Shown here: positions 22,048 through 32,576 of the stretch, one piece after another | How the letters are laid out: every line of letters begins with the position of its first letter | Numbering within the stretch: position 1 is the stretch's first letter | Assembly: GCA_907165135.1 (NCBI GenBank) | Contig: OU015566.1 | Coordinates: 6,060,157-6,124,156 of the forward strand | Direction: 5' to 3' | Length of the DNA: 64,000 bases | Source of the DNA: Oikopleura dioica | Taxonomy: Eukaryota; Chordata; Appendicularia; Copelata; Oikopleuridae | The notes under the pieces: generated by a model | The model's input: only the letters and a program-made list of their open reading frames with translations | What the model was told of the DNA's origin: nothing | The model's database searches: none | Made by a program: the position numbers and the translations under genes

Positions 22048-23177
22048 TTATTTCTGCTGCAATACTCCTGAATAAACAGTACCTTCGAACTCAACAGTAA
22101 CTTTCACTTTCTTTTCGCAAGTTAAAGGAATTTCAGAAGTCCATGGAAGCGATCTTTTTCCATTTTGGAAACTCGGAATCGGACGATACAAAGAACTAAA
22201 CGAATCTATTTCCTTCTCTTTCGAACAAACCAACCTAAAGGGTTGATGCAGTCGCAACACATGAGGAATTATTTGCGACTGAAAAGGGTTGATGAGCGGT
22301 TCTAATGAGCGATCGTTGTTTCTTCTGTTGTCTCTTTTGTTCCCGTCGATGGCATTTTGTAAATCTTCGAATGATGAGAGATTTTCCTTGTGACATTCAA
22401 ATGGGTACAAATATTTCATGTACTTTTGAAAGCCTAATAATTTGAAGAAAAACGAAACCATCCCTCTTTTGGCTTTTTTCCTGAGTTCTGAGCGTAAAAG
22501 CCGCAGAAGTAATGGAATTCGGGAGCTTCAATCCTTTTGTTATCTCTCGCCAGATTTTTCTCTGGATAACTTCTACCAGTCCTCCTCTTTCTACCACAAG
22601 CGTGTACAAGCTGAACAGGTCCAGGACTTGCTTCGCCATCACTTTATGAAGATTTTCAAACGCTAAGAAAGATGACTAGATGACCTGGAACACGAGCAAT
22701 CGGAGTCCTTCTTTTAGTCATGAATTCAAAAAGTTCAGTAAGAAATTTTCTTCTCTCTTCGCTATCGTCCAGTTTATACAGCTCCTGAAAAAATATCTCC
22801 CTAATTTTTTTTCACTAGAGTTTTGGGGGTGGCGTCAGGAAGCGACAAAAAAATTTCGACAAATTTTGTGTGGGCGGCTACTTAGCTGCTGATTGGCCGG
22901 TAGGCTGAATCCAGGCTTCCGATTGGTTCAAAATTTCCACGCAAAATTTGTCAAAATTTTTTGTCCGTTCCTGCTTCCTCCCCAGTCTGCGTACTACGCA
23001 GTGCGTAGGCTAAACCTGGTAAGGCAAAAATCATACCCGAAATTGATCTTCGTAAATCGACTCGTTTTTCGTGGAATCATCCCTTGTTATCTTATTAAAA
23101 GCGTTTGTTTGTCCACTTTGTTTCGAAAAGAATCTTACCTTGTCGACAGAATGCGAAATGCTCTCTTTCGGCTCCAT
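22048..23177 (-). CDS. ARID3: Compact ARID3-type DNA-binding transcription factor
   Basis: Four exons: 23139-23177 (MEPKESISHSVDK), 22685-22784, 22481-22641 and 22048-22422, giving 224 aa. Exons 2-3 encode the ARID domain (YKLDDSEERRKFLTELFEF, MAKQVLDLFSLYTLV, GGLVEVIQRKIWREI, SITSAAFTLRTQ, then YMKYLYPFE across a splice). These are the most conserved ARID3/dead-ringer/BRIGHT phrases. The C-terminus ends KVTVEFEGTVYSGVLQQK, matching the end of the REKLES dimerization region. The protein is nuclear and binds AT-rich DNA by family knowledge. The intron at 22423-22480 must be cut as CAG|GAAAAA...AAAAG|TAC to keep the conserved sequence, so it is a 58-nt GA-AG intron. It is much shorter than vertebrate ARID3 proteins. 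Exon 1 is inferred from ATG plus GTAAGA donor and phase. Confidence 0.85.
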
Positions 23178-23232
23178 AATACCAAATTGAAATACTAAGT
23201 AGCGGATTAGCTATTTCAAGCAATCCTGGAAA

Positions 23233-23553
23233 ATGGAGATCGTCACTCTTGACGGCCCTCTGAAGATGATTGTAAAAATCAGAGATGAGGATCGACAAGC
23301 TCAAAGGACAGCTATTGTCAAAACATCCAAAGTGTGTTCAACAAGCGCCGCTGAAAAGATACTCAATATCATATTTACCAAATATCCGCCAGCATTTTTA
23401 TTTTTCGCCAATAATAAAAATAACCCTCAAAGCCCAGGGATTCCACAACCGAAGCCCAAGCGTTGTCTTATTTGGAAAAGATGTCTTGGAAACGTGGCGG
23501 AGATGCGAAGATTGATTGCGGAACGAATGCCGAGGAGATATCTAAAATTATGA
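23233..23553 (+). CDS. Unrecognised 106-codon open frame
   Basis: It starts MEIVTLDGPLKMIVKIRDED, is basic toward the C-terminus, and has no family I recognise. It lies head-to-head with the ARID3-like gene about 55 bp away. A second frame overlaps it, so it may be chance. Confidence 0.2.
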   Translation: MEIVTLDGPLKMIVKIRDEDRQAQRTAIVKTSKVCSTSAAEKILNIIFTKYPPAFLFFANNKNNPQSPGIPQPKPKRCLIWKRCLGNVAEMRRLIAERMPRRYLKL

Positions 23554-25260
23554 TTAGCAACAAAATTTTAGATAGTTTCACGTTCAATACGTATCTGAAT
23601 ATCTTTTCGAAGCGAAAAATATACAAGTCTGCAAGCCAATAATTCAAGGGATTTCAATCGAAAACCAAGCGTCTAGCTTATTATTATCACAAGCCATTTT
23701 TAGGGTTATCCTGAGCACGGCAACCTGTGTAGAAAACCACGATTAAGATCTGAAAGGTTACGCCAGAATACAAAAATTGATTAGAATGGTTATTATGCGA
23801 AAATTTTTAAATGACCCTGACTCAGATTTAATTCACAGGTTAGGGTTAGGGTTACGTGAACGAGGGGACGAGTACCCCCGTTCGCCGATTTCCTTGAACA
23901 AGGGTACCAGTATCCCCGTTCGCTCTTTTTCTCGAAAAATCAAGGAAGCATTTTACCTGGGGAACTCCGATGATCAACGAATCTGAGTGCCCTGGATTAG
24001 CAATAGAAGAACACATGCGATCAGTGCAAGAGAGGGACAGATAGATCGAGTCATGTGACACTTGCGAGTTGAAAAATCCGGAAAAAACCCTACTGACCCG
24101 GTAATTAAAGGCCCGGAAATCCAATATGCCCAAGATGGCCCAGATTCTACGAATTCTCAACTCGTGAATAGAAAAGGAAAAAAGATGCCATTCGCAACAA
24201 TAACTCAATTAGCCACACTCAAACAGGAAGATTTAAATTTTATATAAGAAGGCTCTGACGCTTTATGACTAATTTTTGCGTGCGTTTTTACGCTCGTTTG
24301 TGTTTATTGAAATCCTTGTTATGAGGCTCGCCGGAAGTGTTGCGTGAGATATTTCCCTTGATGATTTGGCCAATTTAGCATTATTAAACTTGCGAATCGG
24401 TGAAAACCAGCGCCGTAAGAATTTAGTCATACATTTCTAATTCTGAAGGTTAAGTTTGATTTACTGACTTATCGGGTACCCTCATTCATGATGGAAAGCA
24501 AACAAGGGTACGGTACCCTCATGACCGCATACCACCACCTGAAGAAGTCAATGCTTTGGTGCTGAAAGTAACCTTCACCGTTGAACAAATCTTATGTAGA
24601 GCTTACATTTTTAGAGTAGTCGGGGGCCCCGACTCGGGGGTAATCATTCGAGCAGCCCCTAACCCTAATCCTAAACAAGGTGGCAAACGCCCCCAGGACT
24701 CCACAGCTTTGGCCTAAACCAGGGGGCTTCGACCCTAGTCCCTAAACCTAACCACTAGCCCAGATCCTAGAGATATTGGATGGCTCGAATCATAGGCTCG
24801 AATAAAAACCCCTCTTTACGATTTTTACCGCCACTGAACTCCAGTTACTTCTGTTTATTCTGAAGAGAAACAGATCGAATGAATTATGGCAAGAATTGAT
24901 AAAGAATTAATGACGCTACGCCATCGAATTTTCACGAGTTTTCAAAAACCGGCAAGAAGATTGAAGCTTTCCAATTCTTTTTAAACTCTTTAATTTCAAG
25001 TGGTCTAATCAGCTGCCTCCAAAAAGCAGTCAGCATCCGTCAAAATCGCCACCGCGATTAGGTTCCAGCCACTTAAAAATTCTTAATTTTCTGACGTCAA
25101 TTGAAGAGTTTATCTTGTTTACCTATAGAATTGATAATTCTTTCTAAAATCTTTAGCTAATTCGCCGCTTCGCCTAAGTTCTACTCAGCGATAATGACGC
25201 AACCCAAAACAGAACAGCGCCGATAAAGCTTTTTTTCACGCGATGGCGCTCAAAAATTCA
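23554..25260. other. Intergenic with short repeats
   Basis: No supported gene. At 23724-23850 a degraded inverted pair (GCAACCTGTGTA ... TCACAGGTTA) matches the ends of the MITE at 51495-51642. A short telomere-like GGTTAGGGTTAGGGTTA occurs at about 23838-23854, and CCCTAACCCTAATCCTAA at about 24657. GGGTACCCTC-type repeats lie at 23860-23930 and 24475-24530. Confidence 0.45.
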
Positions 25261-25263
25261 ATG

Positions 25264-25271
25264 CTATAAAT
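25264..25271 (+). promoter_or_regulatory. TATA box
   Basis: TATAAATA 63 bases upstream of the ATG at 25334, in a position that would place the start of transcription about 30 bases before the ATG. Confidence 0.65.
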
Positions 25272-25333
25272 ACCGCCGGATTTTTGTCCGTGGCTCATAA
25301 TCTTTTTCAAGAGAGAAAAAAGACCTGCAAAAA

Positions 25334-26524
25334 ATGAAGCTCTCCAGCCTCGTTGTTATTTCCGCCGCCACAGCTGGTCGAATCGACAAATGCAACAACA
25401 TCATTTCCTTTTTGGAAACTCAGGGGATCTCCGCTGAAAACAGGGTCCACAGAAGAATTCAGGAATTCAAGGAGGTGCTCTACCCGATCGTCAAGGATCG
25501 AGCGCAATTCTGCGGCACCGAAGACGTCAACGAGCGAGTCGAGATGGAAGAACTCGACGAGGTTGAGCAGAGAATGACTTTTGACAACGTCGATAACAAG
25601 GTAAACCCCCTTAATTTTTTCTCTCCCTCATGAAATTTCTAGATCCAAGTCTGCTTCGACCTCTGGGACGAGTACATCAACCGGAAACTCCCCGCCGACG
25701 CGTGCCCGAATCTCAACTCGAAAGCAAACCGCAAGCTTCGAAAATTCACTGATCAGCTCCAACGAGGCGCTGAAAAAGCCCAGCTCCGAGCTACCGGTCT
25801 TTTCCGATCAGGTGAATTTAAAGTGGAAAAACTCGCTTTTAACTCGTTTCCAGGCCGGCGGCCAAAATTGACCGAGGAAGAAAAAGCCGTCAGAGATGAA
25901 AATCGCGAGGCAAAGCAAGCTAGAAAAGCAGAGAAACAAGAGCGAAAACGTATGGTTCTAAATTTATGCTCATTTTCTGAAAAAAATTCTTAGAAACTCG
26001 ACTTACAGTCAAAGAAGCGAACGAAGCTCAGCGAAAATTGAAGCAAGACAAAAAGAAGAAGTCTCAGGATAAGAAACAAGCTTCCCAGGACAAGAAAGCC
26101 GAGAAACAGGCGAAAAAGGTAAACAAATTTAGTTGAAGCGGATTCATTAATTTTCTAGAGCGACAAAGCAAGCAAGCCAAAGAAGAACAAGAAGCCTTCT
26201 AAGGAAGAGCCAGTCGTTGAAGAACCAGTTGCTGAGGAGCCAGTTATTGATGGGGTTCTCGTAGAAGCTGTTGTTGTTGAGGAGGTCGTCGACGACGTTG
26301 TCGTGGAAGAAGAAGCTGCTGATGAGGAGCCAGTTGCTTACGAATACGTCTATGATGGTGCTGCCAGCTCAAGTGTCGAAGAAACAGTCGCCGAAGCTGC
26401 CGCTGAGGAAGCTGCTACCGAAGAAGCTGCCGTAGCAGAAGACGAAGACAAATCCTCTGAGGACTCCAAAAAGAAGAAAAAGTTTGGCGGTAAAAAGAAG
26501 GGCAAGAAGAACAAAGAAGAATAA
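25334..26524 (+). CDS. Secreted lysine/glutamate-rich protein of unknown family
   Basis: Five exons: 25334-25600, 25643-25811, 25854-25949, 25994-26118 and 26159-26524, all GT-AG with 40-44-nt introns, for 340 aa. It begins MKLSSLVVISAATAGRI, a short signal peptide. Residues ~20-130 are predicted helical with a few cysteines (DKCNN, QFCGTED, QVCFDLW, DACPNL), a layout loosely like the N-terminal region of the giant paralogues nearby. Residues ~150-230 are a lysine-rich coiled stretch (RKAEKQERK, KQDKKKKSQDKK). The rest is a glutamate/alanine/valine repeat (VEEPVAEEPVI, EEAATEEAAV) closing with KKKKFGGKKKGKKNKEE. Such charge-patterned tails suggest an extracellular matrix or mineral/mucin-binding role, but that is inference. 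It is convergent with the giant gene ending at 26737. Confidence 0.8.
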
Positions 26525-26736
26525 AGCTTTTGAAATCTTTCCTTTCAATTATCTGACAACAATCCTGCATCAATAACTTTTTAATGCTTTCTAAGTTCAA
26601 CTTGCTTTGCCCCCGATATTTTGCTTTCTGTATAATAAAATTTATAACAAATATTTTATTCGATTTTTTATTGAAATAAATAGAAGCAAGGGATTTTATT
26701 TACAGAGAACACAATTTTACGGTAATTTTTTTCAAA

Positions 26737-29700
26737 TTAAACGTCTGGGTATTTTTCGTAAGAGAAGATTCTGATTTCAAAGGTAGAAGCAGCGTCGGCA
26801 GCTTCGTTGGAGATCCAGACGTTCATCTGCTCGCCGTCGAGGACTGGATAGTCGTTGTCGTTAAATCGCTTGGCGTCGATTTTTACTCCATCGATGGAAA
26901 GTTTGTGCCAGATCCATTGAGGCTGGTTGGGTGCCTGTTGCCATTGTTCAAAAGTGTATGTGTTCCATTCTCCATCGTTGCAGTGGAAGTAATTTCTCGA
27001 GTAACCAGCAGCTGCTTTTGGATTCGCCCAAGTGATGTGCATTTTGTTCTCATTGCTCGATCTCCAGATCGCAAACTGGCGAGAACCGTAGACGCCGTCG
27101 TTGGGGCCTGTGGTCACGTGGAAGATGTTTTTAAAGCCGTTGAAGGGGAGAGAGTGGTCGCACTTGATGTCGATCGAGAATTTGTAGTTCTTGACGGCGG
27201 TGATTGTGGCGGCAAGATTGCCCTGGACGGGAGAGACGGAATCAACACCGACGATCACGCAGTTGTCCACGTCGTTGCAGTTCTGGGGGCCGAGAGGGAT
27301 GTCATCAAAGAATTGATAGCTGAAGTTTCTGATTTCGTAATTGATTGCTGGGTGCCATCGACCAGCGTAGACTTTGATGTCATCATTTCGGAAAACATCA
27401 GCAGTTGGCACTTGGCGGGTGTGTTTGGTGACCCCATCAATGGTGAAAACAATGTCCGTGAGTGCAGGATCGCCGGCGTTTTGTCGCTGAGAGAGTTTGT
27501 AGGTGTTCCAGTCGCCTTAAAATAAGAATAACCCTCTTTCATTATTCAAATGATAAAAAAATATGAGTTTTCATACCATCGTTGCAATCGAACCAGAATC
27601 CGGTATCGTTTTTGACTCCAGTCGGATCAGCAACATTGATTAACAGTTTTCCTGGTCGACCAATTGGCGCTTCCCAAATCATGAAAACTCGCTCTCCAAG
27701 GACGCCTCTAGCGGCGCCACTGGTGATCTCGACAATGCTGTTGTGCACGTTGTCGTTCATCGTTCCGCATTTAATATCAACCGAGATCTCGTTGTTGGCG
27801 TGAGCAGTGATTGTGGCTTTTCGGAGGTTTAGTTCTGGAACAACAGGTACTGAGCCAACGAATTCGAAGCAGTTTTCTCGCCCGTCAGAGCAGGGAGCGG
27901 CAGTTGGCTCTTCGTATGGAAGCTCGGCGAAAGTTTGGTAGAAGAAATTTCGGATTTGAAAAGCGGCAGCTGGGAGACCTTTGGAAAGAAAGACTTTGAT
28001 GGGAACGTCCTTGAGGATTTCGCTCGTTTCAGCGCGGACAGAATGGACATTGACTCCATCAATGTAGACCGTGGAAGTGGTCATGAAAGGTTTATCAATA
28101 TCCTGCCGCTGCTCGAGAGTGTAAGTATTCCACTCGCCAGGAACGCAATCCCAGAAGCGACCGGTCTCGCCCCACTGATTGCCGATAGGAGAAGCGTAGT
28201 TGATGAGTATTTCTTGGCTCGTATGCCTTCGCCAGAAAGAAAAGAAACGATCTCCAAGAGTTCTTGTTCCATCATCTTTGGTCATGTGGAGAAGCTGGTA
28301 ATGGACGCCGGCAATAGGCATGTCATGATTGCAGAGAATTTCGACTGATGTTTTGTGGTTGACAGCGGCTGTGACAGTTGCGATCTGGTTGTTTTCTGAG
28401 GGTGAGATTGAAGAAGCATCGATGAAAGTGGTGCAGTTTTCTTTGTCAAAACAAGGGTCGCCATGGAAAATTGCTTGGTGATAGAAGTTTCGGACGAGAT
28501 GATCGTAAGCAGCTGGCCAGACAAATGCATTTGATGCTTCAACAAACAGAGGACCCTGATAGGTTTCTGTTTTTCGAACTTCTTGGGACGCTACGACTGA
28601 TCCGTCCATAAGAATTTCAAGAAGCATATGGTTCTTGCCAGATTCTGTTTGCTGCACAGTAAAAGTATGCCAGCCAGGAAGGCAGGAAACGTAGGCATTT
28701 AGTTCGTGATTTGCATTTTCAAAAGCAGGCGCGACAATTCTAATTCCATCGGGTTTGTTGGCTTCTTTCCAGATTGTGAAATATCGATCACCAAAGTTCT
28801 CTCGGTTGGTGCCAGTGTGAACGTGGAGAACATTTTCCCAAGAAGGAGCGACTCGGTCAGTGCACTGAACTTCAGCGGAGATTTTGAATCCAAGATGTCC
28901 GTTCGATTCGCCAAGTCGGTTTCCTCTGAATGGAGCGACTAAGCAGCTGTCCTGGAAAGTCTCGCAGTTCTCGAGTCCTTCGCATGGATCGATTGTTTCG
29001 TCACATGATTCAGGCTCGTAAGGCCGCGATGAGTGGATAAAATTTTTAATTTTGAAGAAACTGGCGGGCTCGAACCAGCTGTTTCCGGACCAGACTTCGA
29101 CTGGGCCGACGAAGGCATCGGTGTGATGGATGATGTTGGAGCCGAGAGCGTTTCCATCTTGGAAGACGGTGAGTTCGAGTCGGCCAAAATCAACCTGAGT
29201 TTGCTTGACAGCGATGTTAGTCCAGGAGTTATCTTCGCAGTCGACGAAGTATTCGACCTCGTCGAATTGAGTGTTGCCCTTGAGAGGAGCGTTGATTTTG
29301 AGTTTTCCATCGTCTCGCTGCCAGATAGTGAAGTATCTGTCTCCAAAGTTCTCTCTGTATCCACCTTGAGTCATGTGGACGACGCTCTGCCAAGAGTGCC
29401 CTTCACTTCGACGGCAGAAGACGTCAACGCTGGCGCTATAGACAGCATTACCGTCGACTGATCCGATTTGAGTGCTGTGCTGAGGTCGGATGCTGCAGCT
29501 GTCGACAAGGGTATCGCAGTTATCTCGTTCCTCGCATGGGTCAACAGGCTGGCAAGGTTCAGCTTCGGGGAAAGTCTGGTGGTAGAAGTTTCTCACTTTG
29601 AATCCAGTGGCAGAATCGTGGAAGTCGTTGGAGACATCGACAAAGAGATCACCGCTGTAGACATCATCCACGTCCACGATTCTAGTGAGGACAACTTCAT

Positions 29701-31105
29701 CATCGATCGACATGGTCAGCTCAAGAGTGTCTTTAGCGTCGGTATATTGTTGTTCAATTTGATATTTGTTCCATTTGCCGGGAGTACAGGTTGGGTAGTG
29801 GTTGACCATGAAGTTTCCGCCACCGGAGTTTTTGAGTGGAGCGCTTAATTTCATAGTCTCAGCTCCGGCAAAGAGAGCAAAATATCTGTCTCCGAAAACC
29901 TCTCTGCTGGTGCCAGTGTGCATGTGGATGATATTCTGCCAATCGTTTGGCGTTTCGCCGCATTTGACTTCAGCGGAGACCTTGAAAGCGGGCGAACCGT
30001 TTGTTGTGGCGATACTGTTGTTTTTGGATGGACGAATTCCGCAGCTGTCGACAAAAGCTTCGCAGTTTTCTCGTCCAGTGCAGGGATCAGCTGGAACACA
30101 AACGTTTGGATCAGGGCCGGGTTTGCATCTGCAGGATTGAGCGGAGTCGATGATCCACTGACCGTCGACCCAAAGGGCGAGATCGGAAGTGATGAGTTCA
30201 GCGTCAAACATCATCCCAGAGACAAAGTTGCCGTCATTTTTGAAGTTCATTTTCCAGTGGTGCTTGTTACTTCCTGCGATTTCAGCTGGCTCAGTAAGTG
30301 GATGGTTCCATTTCTGAAAGAAGACTGGCTCGGTGAACTTAATGCTGACAAAATCGCCCTTCGAAGGGTCGAAATTGAAGCCGCCGCCGGTTCCGTAGTA
30401 GGCTCTGATTCGAAAGCAGTTTCGGCAGGTCCATTCGTTTTCGAAGAATATCTCCGAGTTGCCGAGACTTCTGCATTTAGCATGTCTGTTCTTGCCACAG
30501 ACACTTTTCACTGGAGCAAGAGTTGTTGGTTCCTCGGTCGGGGCTGGTTCCGTGGTCGCAATGGACGTATCGCATCGTCCAGCTCGACGAGCGACATTTT
30601 TGAGCTTATGAGAGCGTATGCTCACTCTTTCCAAAACTTCCGCTTCGGAAATCCTTCAACACACCCAAATGTTCTAGCGTAGCTTCGGATCATCGATGCA
30701 ACTTTCAGAGAGTCCTCGCATAGATTGTCAATTGTTTCGATTTCGTCGGCAAATTTGTCTTCTTCTGCTGGTGGAGGACATTTGGAAGTGTCGATATTGT
30801 TGAGGTCTTCAAGAACTCTGCCAACCCATTTTTCAACGCCATCTTTTTGTTTCTGAGTAGATCGGGGGTAGGACTGGACGAAGGCATTGAGCTCAGTTGC
30901 TCGAGCTGTGATCTTCTCGAGTCGCCTTTCGGCACTAGAATTTTTGATCTTATTAATGAATAAACAGAATTGGGGATGAAGTTAAAAAAAAACGAAAATT
31001 ATCAAAAAAATTTCAAAAAAATTTTTAAAATAAACTTCGCAAAAATACTTACTCTGGCTCTCTGGCAGCTAAAGCTGAAGAAATGACTGCTGACAACAGC
31101 TTCAT
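26737..31105 (-). CDS. Giant secreted modular protein, 6 modules, one frame break
   Basis: Exons: 31053-31105 (MKLLSAVISSALAAREP, signal peptide, GTAAGT donor, phase 2), 27577-30934 and 26737-27515. After the signal peptide come a ~100-residue basic helical region, an Ala/Pro/Thr/Glu linker, a unique domain (FFENEWTCRNCFRIRAYYG, KWNHP, HHWKMNF, DLALWVDGQWI), then six ~170-residue modules opening like DPCxGRENCxxFVDSC and ending IRNFxYQTF. A module has the strand order of a ConA/LamG-like jelly roll: GDRxFxIW, W-x-TY-x-x-E/Q, DG-x-x-V, V-x-V-x-x-S-x-x-W. The total is 4190 nt, one short of a codon multiple. The missing base maps to a run of four A (plus strand 30633-30636), where the frame is otherwise cut by a stop. 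A house (oikosin-type) or matrix role is an inference. Confidence 0.85.
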
Positions 31106-31162
31106 TTCTTCTCTTTTTTTTCTCTGTAGTCAGATTATGGCCTCAAAAGGGACCAAATCCTC

Positions 31163-31197
31163 GCTTATATTGAAAACTGGGTCGCCAGGTGGCATCT
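31163..31197 (-). promoter_or_regulatory. Conserved core promoter with TATA box, giant gene at 26737-31105
   Basis: On the minus strand the block reads GATGCCACCTGGCGACCC, then AGTTTTCAATATAAGCG, with TATAAG at 31164-31169, about 60 bases before the ATG. Nearly the same block lies before the giant gene at 55511 and, more diverged, before the one at 37620. Confidence 0.75.
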
Positions 31198-32576
31198 ATT
31201 GCGAGTCAGAAATCGTTGGTGGTGGTGGTGCACGTTGGTGCTCGTGATGCATCGAAGGCCACGCACGTTGAGCTTCGTTGTGCTTTGTCCGGCCTTGAAT
31301 AAATCTTTGTCCTCTGGTTGATCCTTTTTCTGAGCCCCGAAAATCCGAGTCAATTGAACGTTACGGTTTTTTATCATGTTTTTCTTTTCAGACTCAGAGG
31401 AAAGTTCTATTATTTGGAATTTTTTTAATTTTTTTTTTAATATTTTGAAATAGAAATTTTATAGATACAAGAATTCTGAAACTGTTTGACCTTGCTTTTC
31501 ACCGATTCTGCTTTTTTCTATAGAACTAAACTTCGAATGTGGTTTTCATCGAGCTTTTTTGTACTTTGATTCTTCCGAGGAGTCCAAGTGTGCGTAAATT
31601 GATGCTCTTCTGATTGGAATCAATCAAAGTGGGTAGCCCCGGTTTTCTAGCAAGTTAAGCGTTTATTTTTGTCAGGCGTGAGCATGGTTTTAATTATTGC
31701 CCGCTGGTTGAATAACTGAGACAGATCAGAGGTAGCGGGTTGACGTTTATGCATTGGCCAAGTGGCAGCCTTGACTCGATGACTTAGATTTAGGAGTTCA
31801 AAGTTTTCAACTCTCATTAGAAAAGAGTGACTGTAGGATCGTTTGAGCGTCATTCCGCTCAAACCGTTATGAATTTAGTTTTTAAAAGGTATGAGCAGGG
31901 TATTTTTGGGGTATTTGCTGCTCAGTTTTAATAACTGAATGCAATTAACGCCGGAAATAACGCAAAGAAGAAAAATGCTCGCTTCAATTCTTTTTCATTT
32001 CTCAACTCTTTTATTCGAGCATTGGCCAAACTAAGAGTCCTTGATTTTTTCAAAACGCTGGATTCACTAACTGGTTAGTAAGAGGTTATTCGATTGAAGA
32101 ACATCCTTCAAAGTGATTGTTGAGTGAAGAGCTAAAAATGCCCAGAAGTATTCCTTGAGTTGGATTCTACTGTATCATTTCATTTTAGAACAAAGTGTTT
32201 TGACTCAGGTTGTTGTGGGTATCAACGATCTTGGATGATTTGATATTAGATAAAGAGAACTCTAACACGACGTAACGGAAGTAGCAGGAATTTGGACATC
32301 CGCATTACGCGAGTCCCAAAATTTTGGAACATGAATTTTTAATTTTGGCCGAAATAGTTTTTCTGAAAAAGGGAAGTATTAGAGGTCATTTTTATAATAT
32401 AGCTTGAAATAATCGCGGATTATTTTCGCGGCATAATTTTTTTTTTCTACTTTGAGGAATGAGAATGACGATATTTTATTTTTTGATTTTATTGATAAAA
32501 ATTGTTAGCAGGGGATGTTATTTACAGAGAATTGAAAAAAAAAAATTCTTGGACAGACCATAATTTATAAAATTTC
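31198..32576. other. Intergenic between the two tandem giant paralogues
   Basis: Apart from the distal block at 31705-31770, I see no gene. It is AT-rich sequence with a GTGGTGGTGGTGCACGTTGG patch at 31216-31235 just upstream of the promoter. Confidence 0.45.
31705..31770 (-). promoter_or_regulatory. Conserved distal upstream block
   Basis: The minus strand contains GCCAATGCATAAACGTCAAC within a ~65-bp stretch that aligns with 54510-54571, upstream of the giant gene on the other strand. It lies about 600-665 bp before the ATG at 31105. The conservation suggests a shared enhancer or an old shared repeat. Confidence 0.55.

Noticed and set aside
23838-23854. Telomere-like GGTTAGGGTTAGGG
   Set aside because: Only two to three units and surrounded by genes; too short to mark a chromosome end or fusion.
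27935-30682. Long plus-strand frames antisense to the giant gene (also 33037-37302 plus and 56095-60795 minus)
   Set aside because: They mirror the coding exons, recur at the same place in each paralogue, and show no independent signals; they follow from codon bias of the true strand.
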